Assembly (NCBI GenBank): GCA_047967505.1
Contig: CM106541.1
Strand: one strand, 5' to 3'
Source: Dipteris shenzhenensis
Taxonomy: Eukaryota; Polypodiophyta; Polypodiopsida; Gleicheniales
DNA: 64,000 nt
The translations under genes and the position numbers were made by a program. The notes beneath the pieces are model-generated. The model searched no databases, was not told the origin of the DNA, and worked only from the letters and a program-made list of their open reading frames with translations. Within the stretch, counting starts at the first letter, position 1. The number at the start of each line of letters is the position of its first letter. Positions 21,261-33,853 of this stretch are shown one piece after another.

Positions 21261-22234
21261 TACTTTGATCACGCTACAACATTGTCAGCACCTACCTCGT
21301 CATCAACTCCAATATTTTAAAGAATCACCTTGCTAGCACAATTAAACCGTGTTGAAATGAACACAAAGGCAAGCAGTACATGTAGGAAAAATTTGACCAT
21401 AGAACTGTCATGGACATTACTGACATCCCGATAAGTTCTACAACAAGTTAGAATACCTTCTTGTGATAAAAAAGAACTAGACTCTTTTGCTTTCATGGCA
21501 AAAGTAATAAAAAAAGATGTTTGATTATGGACTTAGATATGATAGATCAACTAATTTAAATCTGTGCAATTTTATTTTTGTAGATTGAGCTAAGGGTGTG
21601 GATGAATGCTGGCACAAAAGTGCCACCCACAAGCTAGTAATTATGGCACCTATTGAATGTAGATTGAGGACTCAACCTCACATGTAAATGTTGAAGAAGC
21701 AAAGACTAGGAGATTGATGGCCAGATTCAAAAATACATTTCGACAACCAAGTTCATGGCCATCAGAGAACCCAAAAATTAGGTACCTATAAGTACTCATT
21801 TCGTCTCACTATTCGTCCTTAAGCGGACTTGTCTTAAGCGCCTCATTGATAGGTCTTGTTGATGTTGTGACAAGTTTCAAAAGGGGCACTTGTTGGAAAT
21901 ATATCCAAAATTCTAGTGCATCTCCCAATAGTTTTTTCCACACAACTAGCATTCCTATTAAGGACCACACTCATAGCTTGCTTTCAAAGTATCTTCTTAC
22001 AAGCAGTTCCTTTTTCAAGTCCTACTAATCACCAGAAACTAAAGTCCTTTTTTAGGTCGAGCATTCTATTACTCAAACACATTGAGAGGTGCATGCCATC
22101 GATCATGCTCCTTCACATCTTGCTCAAAGAAGATGAAAACTATTGGACCACCAAAGCCTCCAACACTTCTTTGCATTTAGCATTCTTATGTGTTAATGCT
22201 TATCCACAATATAATGAGACATTGAGATGGATCC
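21261..22234. other. intergenic DNA between transposon fragments
   Basis: No motif recognised. A reading frame at 21916-22287 has no known domain. Confidence 0.3.
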
Positions 22235-22560
22235 TCAACACCTTCTCTCAAGATCAATATCATGGAGTAGGCCTTCCCTTAAGATGATGATTCTGGGGAA
22301 TGAACAAGGACTGATGATTACATTCCATAACACCCCCTTAATGGGAATGTTCTTCATTTGAGTCCAAACCAAGAGCTTGTCGTGGTATTTCTCCAAAAGG
22401 TCTTTCCCAAGTGGCTTGGTATAGATGTCTACAACATTAGCTTTGTTGTCAAAATGTTGCAACGTAATGTCACTAACACTCTTTCTCTAATGCAATGCTC
22501 TCGAACTCTTTGACATCAATGTGTGTAGTTCTTGAATGAATAAGCCAATTATTTGTCATA
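22235..22560 (-). mobile_element. Copia RNase H tail, minus strand
   Basis: The minus strand reads NWLIHSRTTHIDVKEF, then HFDNKANVVDIYTKPLGKDL, the C-terminal end of Copia ribonuclease H (RTKHIDV and ADIFTKPL blocks). It is probably the 3' part of the same Copia whose RT lies at 23590-24240. Confidence 0.7.
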
Positions 22561-22682
22561 ATATATGGCTACTAGCTTGGTGTCATTAAGATAATATGTT
22601 TTTTACAATATTCTTACAATATAACCCCACATGCACCTACTGTGCAATATATATTCTATTTTTATTGAAGACTAAGAATTAG

Positions 22683-23400
22683 TTGGTTGTTTGTTGGATA
22701 ACCACCATGATATTGCACCTTAATTTGTGTGGTTCTCTTGGTCTCCTAAATGAGCACTATCACCACATCCATGCTACCTTAAATGAATACCTATATTTCC
22801 TTCTTGACATAGCTATAGAGCTAGAGAAGAGCAGAACGATCAAGCCCAAAATGAAGGATAATACCAAGGAAAAAGGACAAGGTAGCCCATCTCTTGCAAA
22901 CAAGATAGAAGCATTAACAACACAACTTAAGAAAGAAAGAATTGGGCATCCAAGTTCGATTAGGAGCCAATAAGAAGAGGTGTAATAAGTGCTCACATGG
23001 CAGCAACATAGAGTTAGAGTGCCACACCAAGTATTGCAAAAATTGTGTAAAGTTTTTCCATGATACCTCTGAGTGCTGGTACAATAACAAACAAACAATG
23101 AATGCCAATCAAGCTACTTAAGAAGCCAACCACAAGATGATAGGCTATCGCATCCCAATTGAGCAACATGTTTCAAAAGAAGACAAGGTGATTGAGAGTG
23201 AGAACCCCAGTAAGACCAAGACAAAAGGTAAGATGAGGGTTAAATGCCTTTTTTATAAAGAAGACGGTGGTTTTGTGGAGAGTGAGTGTAACTTGTGGCA
23301 AGAAGACATCAAACTTCTCTACAACAATGTAGAAAGGAGAATAAAATATGGATGTGGAATGCCAAGCAAGTGAATGCCCATGCAATCACCCATTCAAAAG
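22683..23400 (+). mobile_element. Gag-like fragment with zinc knuckles
   Basis: Plus-strand coding-like DNA reads LANKIEALTTQLKK, then (across a frameshift) KRCNKCSHGS and YCKNCVKFFHDTSECW. The last is a perfect C-x2-C-x4-H-x4-C zinc knuckle near 23030-23075. A second cysteine pair precedes it. It may be gag from an element inserted between the two halves of the surrounding minus-strand Copia. Stops and frameshifts make it non-functional. Confidence 0.5.
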
Positions 23401-23589
23401 GATCGACGATGGGCCCAGAGAATATATAAAGAGGGTAGGACATCAATTGGAAACACTAGATTGAGGCCACAGTAAAATTGCAAGGAAATAAAAGGAAAAT
23501 CCTTAGTAGAGTACCAAGAAAACAAAATTGAGCAACCCCAAAAGTCAACCAAGTTCAGCTAAGCAGTAAGTAAATGTGCCACCAAGTAT

Positions 23590-24240
23590 AGCAATTATAA
23601 ATGTCTTGTACTTTAATGTATCTCGAGTCTCTATTGGCTGCATTGCATGAGACTGTTTGAGATTTGCCATAAAATTGTGCTAGTGAACTTATTGTATAAC
23701 AAATATCTAGCCTTGGATATGTAAGAGATTCAATGAGAACTTGTCATTTATTGTAGGCTTTTCTAGATCTTTTGTAAGTTTAAGATTCTACTCCATGGGA
23801 GTGGCTGCAATTTTGCAATCTACCATATTTTTAGAAGACTATATCTTGCAACCTTGTAATCTTGCAATCAATCTACCATACTTTTAGAAGACTATCCATG
23901 TATTTTTGTTGGCTCATAAAGGCATTATTTGCATCTCTCCAAAAAATCAAATGCCAAGACAATAATGCATAAATCTAGATATTTCATGTCGAACTCTACA
24001 AATAATTCATGTTTCACCTTGATGATGAAGCTTACATTATTACCAGTCTCAATGAGATCATCTACATACAAAAGTGCAATGGTTATGTCTTCCTTGTGAG
24101 CTTTGTACTAGAGGGTATGATCTGCATTGGAGATGTATCCTATGTCAACAAAATACTTGTCAATTTTGCTATACCAACTTCTGGGTGCTTTAGCCATTCT
24201 GCATGCCCTGATGGCAGTCGAGCTTTCATACGTTGAACCT
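23590..24240 (-). mobile_element. Copia reverse transcriptase fragment, minus strand
   Basis: On the minus strand from about 24215: KAPRSWYSKIDKYFVDIGY, then ALLYVDDLIETGNN with the catalytic YVDD intact, then KHELFVEFDMKYLDL. Further left come FMSQQKYMDSLL and PRLDICYTISSLAQF. These are the ordered blocks of Copia RT and its connection to RNase H. Stops interrupt it. Confidence 0.75.
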
Positions 24241-24299
24241 CCAAAGTTGAATAATAGCAGAATATCTCACAAGAAAGCTGAAGGAGGAAATCGCAGAAA

Positions 24300-27200
24300 A
24301 GCCAAGGCCGAACTCTTCAATGAATTCGAATGAGTCCAAACAAGGTCGAATTGTATCTTGCAAAGCCAGCTCCCTCAAAATCTAAGCCACCTCCTCTTGA
24401 ATGGTCCCTTGAGGGACTGGAAGGAGTATGCGTAGCAAATGAACCCTTACTTGGGAACAACTTACCAGTGGAAAAGTTACCCCACAATTCTTAATGTAAG
24501 AAGTTTCGAAAGTATAAGCCACATGTGCGGATGAAGCTCGATCAAGAAACTTCAAAAAAATAAAGTCAACAAGAGCCTCACAAATTGGTTAATGATACTA
24601 TGCCACCCAGTACCCATAGCACATGTCAGGCTAGTTCAACACCATTAGAGGTTGATCTTTGAGAAGTGCCGAAGTACTTCAAGAACTACACAAGTGGAAG
24701 TGTCCCCATAGCAATGCCAAGACCACTAAGAGAATCTGAAGTTCAATAAACCGATAGCATTGGAGAAACTCCAATCTACAAGGGACCGGCAAAGAGTCGA
24801 ACAATAAACCTTGCCCTTGAAAGGGAGGAAGAAAAATTGGTTTTCATCGGGAAACAGCTTCGATAGGAAGATGAAACCAAGCTCAAAGCACTAATAATGG
24901 AATATTGTGAATGCCTAGCATGGTCATACAAAGAGATGAAAGGAATTTCACTAGACGTGGTAGTACACATGATACCTATTAGGGAAGGTGACCACCCTAA
25001 GGTATGTGGACCTTATCGTACAAATCTAAAGTATGGCACCATGGTTTATGATGAGCTAGAAAAACTCTTAGATGTTGGATTAATCTATGAGATAGAGCAC
25101 ACTGATTGGGTTTCACCCATTGTCGTCGTGCCTAAATGCAACAAGAAGCTCAGAATTGCAAAAACTTAAAGAATGTGAATGCTGCCACAATTAGGGATCA
25201 CTATCCCCTACCCTTAATAGAAACAATGTTGAAAAAGGAGGTAGGTTTCGAGATATATAGCTTCTTGGATGGCTTCAGTGGCTATAACCAAGTGCAAATT
25301 GCTCCTAAAGACTAATCAAAAACAACATTTTCTATAGAATGGGGTATTTTTGCCTATAGAGTCATGCCATTTGGCCTTTGTTATGCCCCGGCCACATTCC
25401 AAAACGAGTCATGTTCATAGCTTTCAAGTCATTTTTAAATAAGTTTTTACAGGTGTTCTTGGATGATTTGTGCATCCACTCGAACAAAAAAGACCACTTC
25501 AAATGTCTTGAAGCAGTTTTAATCAAATGCAGGGAGTATGGCATCTCCCTAAATCCAACACAATGCCAGTTCATGGTCACCCACGAATTTATTTTGGGAC
25601 ACATCATTTCTCAACATGGGATTGCAACAACTGACATGGACAAAATCAAAATCATCATGGAATTGCCTCCTCCTACAAATTCCAAAGGTATACAGAACTG
25701 TATGGGACATGCTCGCTATTATCGAAGATTTATCTTGCGGTATGCCACGATAGCTAGACCACTTGACAAATTATTAGTGGAATTCTTATGGACACAAGAG
25801 TGCAACCAAGCCTTTGAGCTTTTAAAGTGGTGCCTAATCATAGCACCCATCCTTATATGTCCTAATTGGGATATTGATTTTCATGTTCATACTGATGGAT
25901 CCAAGTAAGCAATTGGGAGTGTGCTTTGTCAACTTGGTGAACATAAGAAAAAATACCCATTCTAGTTTGCCAATTGACAACTCAATACTGCAGAGATCAA
26001 CTATACCACCACAGAAAGAGAAGCCCTAGCAATGGTGTATATTGTTAAGAAATTTCGGCACTATCTGTTGGCAAATGATTTTGTCTTCTATACTGACCAT
26101 CAAGCATTGATTTTCTTGTGAACCATCCATGTACAATAGGAAGAATAACCAGATAGCTCCTCTTGCTTCAAGAATTTAACTTCAAAATAGTGGTCCGCAA
26201 AGGTGCCCAACACTACATTGCCGATTATATGTCTCTTGTCAAGTCAGGAGAAGAAGCCACGAGTAGAAGATGACTTACTAGATGCCACACTATTTCAAAT
26301 AGATGCTATTCCAGATTGGTGTGAAGATATCATTGGGTACTTAATGGCAGGATGACCACACCTGAAATGAAAGCAGTGGATGCCAGAAAACTAATTTTAA
26401 AGGATGTACCCTATTAACTCATTGTAGGACAACTGTACAAGATGGGCAAGGACCAGGTTTTAAGAGGATGTGTAATGTCTCATGATATCATGCCAATCCT
26501 GAGTAAAGTCCATGAAGGCATTGTAGGAGGAAACTTCCAAGGGGAAGCCACAGCAAGAAAAGTCCTCCTCGCAGGCTAGGTGGCCAACACTTTGGGTAGA
26601 TGCTTATGAATATGTCAAAGGTTGTGATGTATGCCAATGGACCACTAAGCCCCAACACAAAGATTTCAATCCCCTAACAATAGTTATTGCACAAAAACCA
26701 TTTGAAAAATGGGGGATTGACTATTGGGTCCCATCCATCCAGCATCAAAGGGAACATAGGCACACTACATCATTGTGGCCCCACTGATTACTTTACCAAA
26801 TGGGCTGAAGCTAAGGCAGTTAGAAAGGCAGATGCCAGAAGCACAACAAGATTCTTATATGAGAATGTGATCACCTGCTGATTTGGATGCCCCATTGTGT
26901 TGGATAGAGGCACACATTTTGTCAATGAGGTAATCCAAGAACTCTTGTCTGGCTTTATGGTAATCCATAGAAAAAGCACACCCTACTACCCCCAAGGGAA
27001 TGGATAGGCCGAATCTACCAACAAAATATTATGCATTATCCTCACCAAGGTAGTAGAACCATAGCATTCTAATTGGGTAGAGAAACTAAATGCAGTCTTA
27101 TGGGCATACCGAACCACACTCAAGGTTAGTATAGGGAATATAGCTTTTCAATTGGTGTGCTGCCTCGAAGCTATGGTCCCACTAGAATTTGTAATACCAA

Positions 27201-27620
27201 GCCTACGCATAGTAGTACAAGAACGTATGGGAGATCATGAATCCTTGAAAGAAAGACTCTATCAATTGGAGAAGCATACAGAGACCAAATTAGTCGCCTA
27301 CCATGCCAATGACAATATAAAAATGCAGAAGAAAGGCATGGTTTGATAGAAATCTTAAAGCCAAAGATATCAAGGAAGGTGACCTAGTCTTGTTTTTATA
27401 AAATGCCAAAGTACACAAGGGAAATGTCAAGTATCTAGGTCAAGGACCCTACCGAGTAAGAAAGATGAATCCCATCAGAGCTGTGCTGCTAGAAACATTG
27501 GATGGAGTCTAATTCAACACAACCATAAAGGGGAGCCGACTGAAGCGATACTACTTGAACACACAAGCCATCCTTGACAAAAATGAAGATATGGGAAACC
27601 CAAGTCTTCCTTAGTTAGGA
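24300..27620 (+). mobile_element. Gypsy (Ty3-type) pol remnant
   Basis: RT begins near 24940 (SLDVVVHMIP, PYRTNLKYG, DWVSPIVVVPK). It continues with FLDGFSGYNQ and MPFGLCYAPATF at 25262-25400, the catalytic FLDD at about 25460, and a long open stretch to 25908 ending in HVHTDGSK, the RNase H start. RNase H has TTTEREALAMVY and FRHYLLAN near 26010-26075. Integrase follows with CDVCQ near 26625, KWGIDYW at 26710, FGCPIVLDRGTHF near 26880, and a YYPQGNG block near 26985 followed by an amber codon. Frameshifts and stops occur throughout. I saw no chromodomain. Orientation and position make the coding region at 27974-31800 a possible downstream ORF of the same element. Confidence 0.85.
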
Positions 27621-27973
27621 TTAGATTGTATAACGAGCACTCACTTGCATGTGTACGTCTTCGCACATATTGGTAGCATCAACCGATTTCAACCTAAGGC
27701 TCAGAAGTGATGCCTAAGTCCTATGAAATCGCAGCAACAACAAAAAGCATATAGTTAGTCCCTACCTAGCTACTAGGTCACGTGCACTCACACACTTTTG
27801 CTTAGACACATTGTCAATTGCATGAATAATTGTGCCACACACTTTCATTCCACACTCTCAAAGCATATGTAAAAATAAGATCTCTCAAAACACACACAAA
27901 TGTCATATCTGCATGCCAACTAATCTAATGATCAATGGTACACCATATGCACATGGATGAAGGTTAAAAAACA

Positions 27974-30900
27974 ATGCCGCCACTAAAGAGGATGCGTAGA
28001 AAGAGCCCACCACCTCAACCACGAGACCCCCTCCAGAGTTCGCAGCCATATAGTTCCTCTCAACCATGGTGACCACATGCATTTGTGGTTTAGAGCGATA
28101 GCTCTGAGGAGAATTCTGTGCATGACATGGAAACCCAAGAAGAACAAATGCCACCCCAATCACCATCGGGCTACACAACCATTGATGGAGCCCAGTCATT
28201 GGAACTTGTGTGACCACCTACATTGACTTATGCTCTTTCCAATGTAGCAACATCTTCCTTAGAGAAAAGGGGTCTGGGTAGTTTGTATGAGAGCCTAAAA
28301 TACTTGGAAGACAGTCCTACAATGACCATGCATATCAGGGCCTTTCTCCATTCTTACCACTCCTACAATGCACAGGTTGGCAAGTACAACACCATCACTG
28401 TACATCAGATCCCACTCAACATTATCCTCGACAATATAGTCATTCAAAGGGCCGTCTCACTCTCAACAGAAGGTGCAGAATACCCTATACGGCTTGCCGA
28501 TGCTAAATTTCTCAAAGTATGGCCTCTCCTCATCAAGGGCACGATGTTCCATACGGACGGCATATTACTTTGTCCCATCATTAACCCTCGCCTCAAGGAA
28601 GCATCATAATTCCTATCCACAATCTTGGAGGTTAAGTGCAGCAAGAATCAATCCCTTCGACTCTGCACATTTGTTTTGCTGAGTAGGAAACTAAAGTAAG
28701 ACTCGATCCAACACTTAATCATCTTCTTCACAAAAAAACTAGATGGTTCATTAGGCCAAAAATGTAAAATTCCACACTTATTGGCTGTAACCATCAATAA
28801 AGAGCTACAGGAACGAGAAATGATTCTGCCCTAGTCATCGAAACCTATTGAGGAGTTGGACATTCCCTTCTCACAAGTATGGGAGCCATCACCAACTTCT
28901 CCTACTGTCACATTGGCAAATGTGAATGCCTCACAAGAAATGCCTATTCTGGAGCTTGGACTTGAGGAATTACCCAACGAGATGCTACAACTCGGTGCAC
29001 AGTTGCAACCAATATATCTCCAACAACAGTAGCAGCCAGAGGCAAGATCGGCACCAGAGCTTGAGGCTACATCGGCACCATTACCGCCCATCGACGCCAT
29101 GCCAGTCCATTAGCCACAAGGGGAGCTAGTGCCAGATCAACATTATGACTATTGTACCCAAGTGACTGAAATACCATTGGAACAACCCCCAACAAGTACT
29201 ACATAATCATTAGGATGGCTACATGGGCACCAATTGTATTAGCAATATTGCTAGTCCTCATCACCATTTGTCATTCTCCATCATCAAGCTAGCCACATGC
29301 CCCAAATGTTAGAACTATTCACTAGCTTGGCCAAGGAACATGAATGAGAATTGGAAAGACACACTGCAGCAGCAATTGAAGACCAATTCCAAGGAATCAC
29401 TAGAGAGGTCAAGGCACTTCGGGCATAAATAGATGAGAAGGAGGTTAAAGAAGTGCACATGAACCAAGCTCTCCAAGCTCAAGAGAAGGCAATAAGGGAT
29501 GTGACTTCCAACCTCCATCAAAGCCAAATACAGCTGACAACAGTAGTACAAGCTACGACAATCCTACAGACCTACTATAACTCCTTGACCTCCGCACATG
29601 CTCAGCAAATGGAGGCACTGGCACAAGTTCGACTCGCTCTGATCCACAAAGAAGAAGAGCTCTAGGATTGCCAAGACAAGCTTGAAGACATGCAAAAGTC
29701 TTTGGCAATACGCACGTTCAACATTGAAGAGCTTTACAAGGGATTGCAGAATCTTACAGGACCAACTTGCTATCGCTAAAGAGGCCAACACTTCACAAGC
29801 ACAAGTCTTGGACCAATAGTCCAATACCACTGAAGTCATTCCTCAACAAGTGCAAGTCACCTTGCAAATGAGAAAGCTTAAGGAGGCATATATATCCATC
29901 TACCATAAATATAAAGAAAAAATGGATGAGATCCCAAAAGATAATCCTCTCCAAGCTTGAACTCCAATTGCTAGTGCACAACAATGAGGCAATGGAAGAC
30001 AACACCAATGAAGTCCCACTCCAATGCACAATAGTGGTATACCAAGAGCTTTTGGCCGCTCTACAAGTGGAAGATCACCTCAATCCACGAAGGCTTATCC
30101 AGTGGAAGCAACTCCAAATTAGGATCGTCATATCCACTCATCCAACAATCAAATGGGAAGGTTCCATAGGAACCAAAACTTTGCACATATTTGCCAAGAC
30201 TTGTTTGAAGATGAGAAAAACATCTTTTGCCTATTTACACATGCTGGGTTTATAGCACTTAGGACAGATGCTTTCATCACATATGCATGCCTCATGGGAA
30301 GTCCTTCCCTTAGGGTTATTGCTGGTTTGTTGCCATTGCTACAAAGGCCATCACTACTATTTGCAAGACATGACATAATCGACATCCCACCCTTACAGGT
30401 GATGATCCCATTACACCAGCAAAAAGAAGTGTTAGAAGATGATAGGGCCTATCTCACATCCAACTTTCCATATCTAACCACTCTCTTTGTGAACCTCCTG
30501 CTGCTACCACCCTCTTAACCTTCCCTGAGCTCCATCCTGACATGTATTTCCTTCATCGTCTCTTTGCTCATGCCTCTCACCACTTTCAACTAACCCAACA
30601 GTCACAAACTTATGAGCCCCTCACACCTAGCTTTTCCCCTTCCCTTGCTAATCCTACCCTCGAGGATTACCAAGCTGCTCAAACCATTTGACCAATTCTT
30701 CCCCCCCTCCCCTCTGCTCCCCCTTCTACAACTAATACTCTTCCATATTTCTCCCCCATGTCCCCAGATTCTCTCGCTGCCACATCATCATCTCCAACAC
30801 TACTTGTGCTGCCATCAACAAAAAATGACACAATATTTGATTTTGAATATCAGGATCTGGATAATCCAATTCGTACTCCCATGCCAGAGTCCAATGATGG

Positions 30901-31800
30901 GTATGATTTTGATGAGATACCGCTTCCTAGTAATCCCATCAAAGAATTTTGGAGCAAACATCCTGATATGAAAACTCAAGGTGGATGGACCCCGGACAAC
31001 TTCCCTACCAACCTTCGTCAGTGTCAAATTAGCGAAGATTGGATAAGCAAGTTGGATCCCCAACTTGATTGGTGCCATCCTAAGCTCTTTGATGTAATCT
31101 TCTTGAAAGAGTATTTGCATGCACCTCCATGTCTCAGAACCCATCCCAAGTTCTATGCAGTTCCACTATGTCACAGATGGAAAGCCAACATACACACTTT
31201 GGGTGAAGATTGCACCATTAATTAGCCAATGATTGAACCATACTCTGGTGTAGAATGGAATATCCAAGGCACATTGATTTGAGCACTTCAACAGCATGAG
31301 TAAATAATGTGCAGCAACATTGATTGCTTCCTTCACTAAAGTGCTATCTTCTGCAAAACATTGGAATACATTCAGGAGGTCCCCAGCCACCTCAACCACC
31401 ATTTTCCTCCGCTCAATTTCAATCCCAATGAATGGATCGATGATCAGATTATTACAAGCCGACTCTATCAAAGAGTCATCTTCTTAGAAGCGCGCCATGT
31501 ATCTCTGTTTGAACAAATGGGGATTATATGCTACCTGGAAACAGAGCAAAAATTATATGGTGCCAAGGCGGCTTTATAGCAGGATCAACTGGCACAACAC
31601 AAGTTCCACAGCCACTGTGCATGGCATCCCAGCTACGTGATCACAATAAGCCATAACTCGAAGATGGGCAATAAAATGGATCCAAGAGTACGTTGTCTCT
31701 GTGCCAACATGGACTTAGGTAGTACACAATGTGTGTGTAGAGTAGCGGCAAAGCTCTACTTGTACTTTCATAAGGCTAGGAATAATCTTTCTTAGGAATC
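27974..31800 (+). mobile_element. degenerate extra coding region downstream of Gypsy pol
   Basis: Starting from an ATG at 27974 (MPPLKRMRRKSPPPQPRD), coding-like sequence continues for about 3.8 kb with scattered stops and a few frame changes. Sections include an alpha/beta-like block at 28223-28609, a Glu/Gln/Pro-rich linker, a coiled-coil block at 29345-29665 (heptad-like QALQAQEKAIRDVT), and a block at 30758-31225 with repeated Trp and Pro (KTQGGWTPDNFP, DWCHPKLFDVIF). I recognise none of these as known domains. By position it resembles the extra ORF that some plant Gypsy lineages carry after integrase. It could instead be gag of another copy, but there is no LTR between it and the pol. 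Confidence 0.5.
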
Positions 31801-31805
31801 CCCAA

Positions 31806-31985
31806 TATGCAAGTTCTACTTGCAACTCTAGATGCATGTTCTACATGCGATTCCTACATTCATGTTCTACATGCAACATGCAACATGTGAGTTCTACATG
31901 CAACTCCTACATGCAACATGCAACTCCTACATGCAACTTGCAACTCCTATATGCAACTTCTATATGCAAGTTCTACATGTAGAGA
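31806..31985 (+). repeat. minisatellite in LTR A
   Basis: Imperfect tandem units of about 18-20 bp built on CTACATGCAACTTGCAACTC, roughly nine copies, in the U3 part before the TATA box. Confidence 0.8.
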
Positions 31986-32034
31986 GAGAATGTCTTACAA
32001 TTCCTACATGCAAAGAGAGAAGCTCTCCAACTTG

Positions 32035-32042
32035 TATAAATA
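32035..32042 (+). promoter_or_regulatory. TATA box of LTR A
   Basis: TATAAATA, about 305 bp into the LTR; the same box occurs at the equivalent place in LTR B. Confidence 0.55.
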
Positions 32043-32678
32043 CCCCATAATGGAATGAAGCTTAACTCTTTGGGGCATTGTGTTGAGTTCTACTTTGGTA
32101 TTCCAAGCAATTGTCTCAAGTGTCCATGCTTCCTTGCATTACACGTCCAAAAGCATGTCCTAGCCTTGCAACTCCTCCTCCCCTCTCCTCCAACCTTGCA
32201 ACCCATCCTCTCCCTCTCCTCCTCCCCCCTCCTCCTCCTCTTCCTCCTCCCTCCTTCTCCCTCCTCCTCCTCCTCCTCCTCCTCCTCCTCCTCCATCCTT
32301 CTCCTCCTCCTCCCTCCTCCTCCCTTCTTCTCTCTCTTCTTTCCCCCCATGCTCTTACATCTTCTTCCTCTCCCGCTCCTATGCTCCCCTCTCCCTCTAA
32401 CCCTTAAACTCCTCCTAAACCCTTCAACCCCCAATGAAGTTGAAATTCTTCATTACCCTAACCACAATGATGCACGTTCCTTTCACACATGCATGCACTA
32501 TATTTGCTTACCACACTTAAGCCTACGTCTCTCACTGGAATATGACTCGAGGTCCTAAACTACACTTATACTACTACAAACGACAACACTAATATATCTA
32601 TAGGTAACAAAAGCCTCGGAACTGTGTATACTGAGAATACCTTGCTCTTCTTGCGGAAGCCGTGGGAAAGAGGCAACA

Positions 32679-32823
32679 GTTTGCCAGGGAGTTTGAGATA
32701 TGCTTCCATATTACACAAGATTTCTATCATTATACACCCATTGCACAATATTTCTAGCTTATCTAGAGGTGTTGCTCGTTTGTTAACAGGAAGTGGAGTC
32801 TAGAGCAACAACGATGAGATCAT
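32679..32823 (+). other. leader remnant after LTR A
   Basis: Directly after LTR A lies GTTTGCCAGGGAG, which resembles the 3' half of the Gypsy primer-binding site used with tRNA-Asp (usual form TGGCGCCGTTGCCGGGGA). The remaining 125 bp have no match elsewhere. LTR B begins at 32824, as if inserted into, or recombined within, this leader. Confidence 0.4.
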
Positions 32824-32968
32824 TGTGTGTGTAGAGTAGCGGCAAAGCTCCAAATGTAGTTGAAAGATGAATAATGAGGATAGCCAAAATCCTCTCTAGA
32901 AAAGATCCAATCATACTTGAAAAATCAAGATACAGAGAGAGAGAAAGACTAAAAGCCAACACATTTTG

Positions 32969-33117
32969 AGGGACCCCACTTTGTGTAGAGACTCAAAAGG
33001 TCTCCCAACTTTGTGTAGAGACTAAAAAGGTCCCCCCACTTTTTGTAGGGACTCGTGAGATTCCTCCACTTTGTGTAGAGACCCAAGAGGTCCCCCCAAA
33101 AGTTGTAGGGACTCTTG
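32969..33117 (+). repeat. 30-bp tandem array in LTR B
   Basis: Five units beginning at about 32969, 32999, 33029, 33059 and 33089, with consensus GGTCCCCCCACTTTGTGTAG followed by RGACTC. It lies in the U3 region, upstream of the TATA box. Confidence 0.85.
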
Positions 33118-33188
33118 TCCAAAATGTCCCCTACAAACGAGGTTCCACCTTGGAGGTAGGTCCTCTCGATTGTGTAGAAACCAACATG

Positions 33189-33196
33189 TATAAATA
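33189..33196 (+). promoter_or_regulatory. TATA box of LTR B
   Basis: TATAAATA about 365 bp into the LTR, conserved in position with LTR A. Confidence 0.55.
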
Positions 33197-33853
33197 TTTC
33201 TCAATGAATAAATTTTATAGTCTTTGGGATTCAGCGTTCAAGCTCACTATTGTGTTCATCTCTCCATTGCATCCATGCTCTCTTACACTATCGTGTTCTA
33301 GCATGCCCTTACCCTTGCACTCCCCACCCTTGTACTCCCTCCTCCTCCTCTCTTCACCTCCTCCTCTCTCCTCTCTCCTCCTCCTCCTACTCCCTCCTCC
33401 TCCTCCTCCTCCTCCTCCCTTCTCCCTCCTCTCTCCTCCCTCTTTCTCCTCCCTTGACCCTCCTCCTCAGCCCTTACCCCTCGAAGTCGCGAAGGAGACT
33501 AGCTCTCTAGTCCTCAACATTGGACTCCTACTAAATCCTGCAACCCTCTCTGAACCTTGGAACTCCTAGATAGCTCTTTCAACCTTGTTCCCTTCCAAAC
33601 CCTGCAACCCCCTTCTAAACCCTTGAATTCCCATGGAGGTGGGAGCCTCCATCCATTGTTGTGATCAATCCCTCTTTCTCACCCACACACACATGTGATC
33701 TACTTTCCATGCTTCAGCCTACACCTCTCACCGGAATACTACCCGAGGACGTATACTACACTTGTGAACACCTATGCTACAACAAGTAATGACATGACTA
33801 TAGGTGACCAACACCCTTGGAACCTAGATATGGGAGAGATAGAGACAACGTTT

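Larger units (their letters stand above)
31730..32678 (+). mobile_element. LTR A of a Gypsy family
   Basis: Starts TGTGTGTGTAGAGTAGCGG, shared exactly with LTR B, and ends GGCAACA. It contains a minisatellite (31806-31975), a TATA box TATAAATA (32035-32042) and a CTC-rich tract (about 32170-32400). Its 3' third aligns with LTR B (AAACCC, CCTACRTCTCTCAC and a CTATAGGT block). The two LTRs are well diverged, so not a recent duplication. What follows LTR A looks like a leader, suggesting it was a 5' LTR. Confidence 0.7.
32824..33850 (+). mobile_element. LTR B of the same Gypsy family, a 5' LTR
   Basis: Begins TGTGTGTGTAGAGTAGCGG and ends GAGACAACG; LTR A ends CAACA at the equivalent place. It carries a 30-bp tandem array (32969-33117), a TATA box (33189-33196), and a CTC-rich tract (33335-33470) also seen in LTR A. 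Length 1,027 bp. Because a primer-binding site follows it, this is the 5' LTR of an element extending rightward, although no gag or pol of that element is recognisable. Confidence 0.75.

Noticed and set aside
32055-32558. Long Ser/Pro/Leu frame and its Arg/Glu-rich complement
   Set aside because: Encoded by the CTC-rich tract of LTR A; compositional artefact.
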